The notes under the pieces: model-generated
Told to the model about the DNA's origin: nothing
Database searches by the model: none
Seen by the model: the letters and a program-made list of their open reading frames with translations, nothing else
Shown here: positions 34,883 to 37,381 of the stretch, one piece after another
Layout: every line of letters begins with the position of its first letter
Numbering within the stretch: the stretch's first letter is position 1
Program-made: the position numbers and the translations under genes
Source of the DNA: Helicobacter cetorum
GTDB taxonomy: Bacteria > Campylobacterota > Campylobacteria > Campylobacterales > BB28
Assembly (NCBI GenBank): GCA_022729755.1
Contig: DZAZ01000010.1
Coordinates: forward strand, 1-37,381
Direction: 5' to 3'
Length of the DNA stretch: 37,381 bases

Positions 34883-34950
34883 TAATCCTTTTTACTCTTT
34901 TTAACTTCAATCATATAAACTTTGTCGATAGAAACAAAATCATCAATATT
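34883..34950 (-). pseudogene. Remnant of an element cargo gene (3' end of the 85-aa gene family)
   Basis: About 67 bp matches the 3' end of the gene at 33691-33948 with roughly seven differences, still readable on the minus strand as a tail like VSIDKVYMIEVKKSKKD. Only the last ~20 codons remain. It lies 640 bp outside the right boundary of the present element and is best explained as residue of an earlier, related insertion. Confidence 0.75.
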
Positions 34951-35029
34951 CTTATTTTATAAGTTTTTAGCTATATAAGAAATGGCAAAAGAAAGTGCAA
35001 GTAAGTTTATGAGATTATAAAAGTTTAAG

Positions 35030-35035
35030 TATAAT
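35030..35035 (+). promoter_or_regulatory. Candidate -10 box for the hsdS tail/DUF4062 unit
   Basis: TATAAT on the plus strand 27 nt before the ATG at 35062, with TAAGGAATAGT as ribosome-binding region in between. Confidence 0.45.
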
Positions 35036-35061
35036 AAAAAATATTGTAAATAAGGAATAGT

Positions 35062-35190
35062 ATGAATAATAATATTAAATCATATTTTGAAAAAATAAAT
35101 CAAAATAAAAAACAAATTCAAACCCTTGAAAACTTGCGAGATACACTCTTGCCAAAGCTTTTGAGCGGGGAAGTTAGGGTGGGGATATGA
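35062..35190 (+). pseudogene. C-terminal remnant of type I specificity subunit HsdS
   Basis: Forty-two codons reading IQTLENLRDTLLPKLLSGEV near the end, the conserved C-terminus of HsdS. The target-recognition domains are gone. The fragment retains an ATG with promoter and ribosome-binding site, and its TGA overlaps the next gene start (ATGA), so it may now act as a coupling leader for the DUF4062 gene. Not in the ORF track because of its length. Confidence 0.82.
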
Positions 35191-36074
35191 AAATTTGCAT
35201 ATCATCAACTTTTATCGATTTAATCGAGTACAGAAATGTTGCCCTTGAAGTTTGTGATATTTTTAAAGTGCAACAACTTGTAATGGAAATAATGTTTAGC
35301 AAAACAGAAACTCCAGTTGAAGCTTCTTTGGAGCTAGTTAGGAATTGCGATATTTATATTTGTATACTTGGCAAAAGGTATGGAACGATTCCTACTGAAT
35401 ACGAGAAAAGCATTACGAATTTAGAATATGAAGAAGCTGTAAGTCTTTCTAAGCCAATTCATATTTTTATTTTAGATGATTCAAATAAAGAAGAAAAATT
35501 ACAAAAATTTATTAATGAAATTAAACAAAAACATGTTTATAGTCTTGTTAAGGATAAGCATGATTTTAGAAGTAAACTATTAAATACTTTGAGACAAAAT
35601 CATTTCAAAGAATTGAAAATAGACAGTCAGTTTTTAGTTGACTTAGAAGCTGAACATTTTAAGTTAAATGACCATGGACTTGCGATGGATTTTATTTCAA
35701 GCAAAGATACATTGGAATTACTGAATATTTTTTCAGAAAACATAAGTGGACTTCAAAATATGCATAGCTGGATTTCATCATCAAATGACAAATTGGAAGA
35801 TGATTTAAAAAAGCTTATGCAAAAAGTTGGTTGTGATAGTGAAAAATTAAATTCAGTACCATATTATGAAAATCCTTTTATTAATAGGGATTGGGAAACA
35901 ATAGCTTTAGGCTTTCCAAATTGGATGAATGCACTTAGACTATCATTTCTAAATTTACAAGTACGACTTTTAGAATATGAAGTTCAGAGGAGTGAAAGTG
36001 AAGAATATGCAGAAGCTTTAAATAAAGCAAAGGCAGAATTATTTGACTTTATAGGTGTTTCACATGTTGATTAA
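35187..36074 (+). CDS. DUF4062-domain protein
   Basis: KICISSTFIDLIEYRNVALEV at the N-terminus, LVMEIMF, then NCDIYICILGKRYGTIP and SITNLEYEEAVSLSKPIHIFIL follow the DUF4062 consensus (ISSTF.DL..eR; sDiyi.ilG.RYG; siTe.EyeeA), a Rossmann-like fold of the nucleoside deoxyribosyltransferase/TIR-like type. The C-terminal 150 residues are helical. DUF4062 proteins are frequent in defence islands, often with NTPases; here it is alone and coupled to an hsdS tail. Length 295 aa. Confidence 0.85.
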   Translation: MKICISSTFIDLIEYRNVALEVCDIFKVQQLVMEIMFSKTETPVEASLELVRNCDIYICILGKRYGTIPTEYEKSITNLEYEEAVSLSKPIHIFILDDSNKEEKLQKFINEIKQKHVYSLVKDKHDFRSKLLNTLRQNHFKELKIDSQFLVDLEAEHFKLNDHGLAMDFISSKDTLELLNIFSENISGLQNMHSWISSSNDKLEDDLKKLMQKVGCDSEKLNSVPYYENPFINRDWETIALGFPNWMNALRLSFLNLQVRLLEYEVQRSESEEYAEALNKAKAELFDFIGVSHVD

Positions 36075-36076
36075 GG

Positions 36077-36134
36077 AACAAATCCAAATTCTTGAAAACA
36101 CTCTTGTCAAAGCTTTTGAGTGGGGAAGTTAGAC
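36077..36134 (+). repeat. Second, degenerate copy of the hsdS 3' tail
   Basis: Matches 35106-35178 with several substitutions and an 11-12 bp deletion; the stretch AAAGCTTTTGAG-GGGGAAGTTAG is nearly identical. It lies between the DUF4062 gene and the GT51 gene and no longer keeps a full reading frame. The DUF4062 gene is thus bracketed by two hsdS tails. Confidence 0.85.
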
Positions 36135-36138
36135 TTTA

Positions 36139-36756
36139 ATGCTACAAAAAATAAATATTCAAGATGAAAATAAATTAAACTTATTAAACATAAAATGGCA
36201 AGTACTATTTGAAGAAATCAACAAATCCAAACAAAATATATGTGTTATCCCAAAAAATAGTGAATTACTTAGATTGCTAATCGCAGGAGAAGATCATAGA
36301 TTTAAATTTCATAGTGGTGTGGATGTAATTGCACTAATAAGAGCTTCTTGGAAAACATTAATTTTAAAACAAAGAGAGGGTGGATCGACAATAGCTATGC
36401 AATTAGTTCGTGTTTTAACTGGTAAATATGATAAGACTATAGATAGAAAGTTAGAAGAGATGTTTTTGGCTTATAAACTTACCAAATATGTTTCAAAACA
36501 AGAAATTTTATCTTTGTATTTATCAGTTGCTTATTTTGGTTGGAATATGCATGGCATTAGTCAGGCTTGCAAAGTACTAAAATTTAATTTAAATAATTTA
36601 ACTCTCGAAGAATCAGCAAGTTTAATTGCTCGTCTAAAGTATCCAGAACCAAAAAATATTTCAGAACAGAGAAATAGTCAAATTAAAAATAGAACAAAAT
36701 ATATATTAAAACGGTACAACACATTAAAAATCAAGGATAAATATGCTTCCTTTTAA
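36139..36756 (+). CDS. Soluble GT51 peptidoglycan glycosyltransferase-domain protein
   Basis: A 205-aa protein in which all GT51 motifs are readable: motif I GEDHRFKFHSGVD (catalytic-type E51), motif II GGSTIAMQLVRVLTG (81-95), motif III DRKLEEMFLAYKL (second acidic residue near 106-107), motif IV SKQEILSLYLSVAYFGWNMHGI (119-140) and motif V LTLEESASLIARL. Monofunctional transglycosylases and PBPs carry an N-terminal membrane helix; none is present here, nor a signal peptide. It overlaps the downstream nucleotidyltransferase by 14 nt, so the two are co-expressed. A role in defence is inferred from location. Confidence 0.85.
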   Translation: MLQKINIQDENKLNLLNIKWQVLFEEINKSKQNICVIPKNSELLRLLIAGEDHRFKFHSGVDVIALIRASWKTLILKQREGGSTIAMQLVRVLTGKYDKTIDRKLEEMFLAYKLTKYVSKQEILSLYLSVAYFGWNMHGISQACKVLKFNLNNLTLEESASLIARLKYPEPKNISEQRNSQIKNRTKYILKRYNTLKIKDKYASF

Positions 36757-37228
36757 AGTTCCATCAATATTTCAAGATTTTTCAGAACAATATCCTAAAG
36801 CACATCAAATTCAAACTATTGCAAAAAATGGAGGAAATTATGCACGAAATTCAATTGCTAGATTATGGCTTTCAGAGGGAATACCTTATGCCTTTAAAGA
36901 ATCTCCTATCCTATACGAGGAAATTCGCTCATGGCTTGCAACAAGATTAGATATTGATCCAAAAGAAATAAGCATGACTGGGAGTGGTCGTATTGGACAA
37001 TCCTTGGCTCCTTCAAAATTAGGAACAGATTTTAGTGAAAAATCAGATTTAGACCTTTTTATAATATCAGAAAAATTGCTTGATAGATTACGAAATGATT
37101 TTAATAATTGGTCTTTTGATTTTGAATCTGGTCGTATTCAGCCTAAAAATGAAACAGAAGAAAAGTATTGGAAAGATAATTTATCAAGAGGACATACATA
37201 TTTCTCAAGGGGATTTTTTGATTGTTAA
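36743..37228 (+). pseudogene. Nucleotidyltransferase-fold protein, probably C-terminally truncated by an IS
   Basis: A 161-aa ORF. The helical N-terminus (NGGNYARNSIARLWLSEGIP) is followed by SMTGSGRIGQSLAP and FSEKSDLDLFIIS, the GSx(n)-DxD signature of pol-beta-like/CD-NTase-type nucleotidyltransferases; the two metal-binding aspartates are present. A third acidic residue normally follows further on, and the ORF stops soon after SRGFFDC, where insertion-sequence-like DNA begins. The start overlaps the GT51 gene. Substrate unknown; RNA, protein or nucleotide modification are all possible. Confidence 0.7.
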
Positions 37229-37381
37229 GTCCCTTTCTATAGTCATTTAAATGCAACTCTCTTTCCGCACTTTTAAATGTCTCAATATCAACTTTAAACA
37301 ACTCTGGTTTTTCGTTAAACCAACTTTCTAAACACTCAATCGGGGTTTTACGACTTATCCCTGAATGTTTGATATGATGGT
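37229..37381 (-). mobile_element. C-terminal part of a transposase (insertion sequence at window edge)
   Basis: The minus strand from 37379 reads HIKHSGISRKTPIECLESWF and then NEKPELFKVDIETFKSAE, the style of integrase-core (DDE) transposase C-termini of IS3/IS481-like elements. The frame runs past 37229 into the nucleotidyltransferase region before stopping, so the exact IS end is not defined. The family is uncertain and the rest lies outside the window. Confidence 0.6.

Overview
The window is AT-rich DNA from a Campylobacterota (epsilonproteobacterial) chromosome. The evidence is the housekeeping order (clpX-lpxA-fabZ; DHH phosphoesterase-M23 peptidase-minC-lpxC-tsaB-thrB-ylxR-infB-rbfA-rimP-ribD) and protein features typical of that phylum. 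The genus cannot be fixed from sequence alone; an Arcobacter- or Sulfurimonas-like host is a guess.

Region 1 (1-18025) is conserved chromosome. On the minus strand, clpX (partial), lpxA and fabZ overlap. A divergent, tightly packed plus-strand operon runs from an NrnA-like DHH phosphoesterase through cell-wall (M23), division (minC), lipid A (lpxC), tRNA modification (tsaB), threonine (thrB), translation (ylxR, infB, rbfA, rimP) and riboflavin (ribD) genes. A UDP-glucuronate 4-epimerase-type gene and priA follow. A PMT-family glycosyltransferase lies on the minus strand, then a GspF/PilC membrane protein on the plus strand.

Region 2 (18001-34242) is an integrated element of about 16.1 kb at the 3' end of the gspF-like gene, bounded by 130-bp direct repeats with one mismatch. 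It encodes a tyrosine integrase, an excisionase-like protein, a Rep_trans-like replication initiator, a candidate ssDNA-binding protein, a small T4-type lysozyme, a tail-collar protein, an AIM24-family protein, a 567-aa fibre-like protein with 25-aa tandem repeats, and about ten small unrecognised proteins in one direction. A CI-like repressor faces a second HTH regulator across an array of TGTAA-type operators. The right end carries accessory cargo, including a possible toxin-antitoxin pair. I see no terminase, portal, recognisable capsid or Zot-type ATPase, so this is either a phage of an unfamiliar kind or a satellite. Several GC-rich hairpins and a 0.8-kb noncoding region may hold replication or packaging signals.

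Region 3 (34243-37381) is a decayed defence island. It holds the 5' end of a type I restriction-modification gene, the 3' tail of hsdS, a DUF4062 gene, a second hsdS-tail copy, and then a two-gene unit. That unit is a soluble, motif-complete GT51 peptidoglycan glycosyltransferase domain overlapping a nucleotidyltransferase that appears truncated by an insertion sequence at the window edge. It is the best candidate here for an undescribed system. Remnants of int and of an element cargo gene beyond the right repeat show that the gspF 3' site has been occupied more than once.
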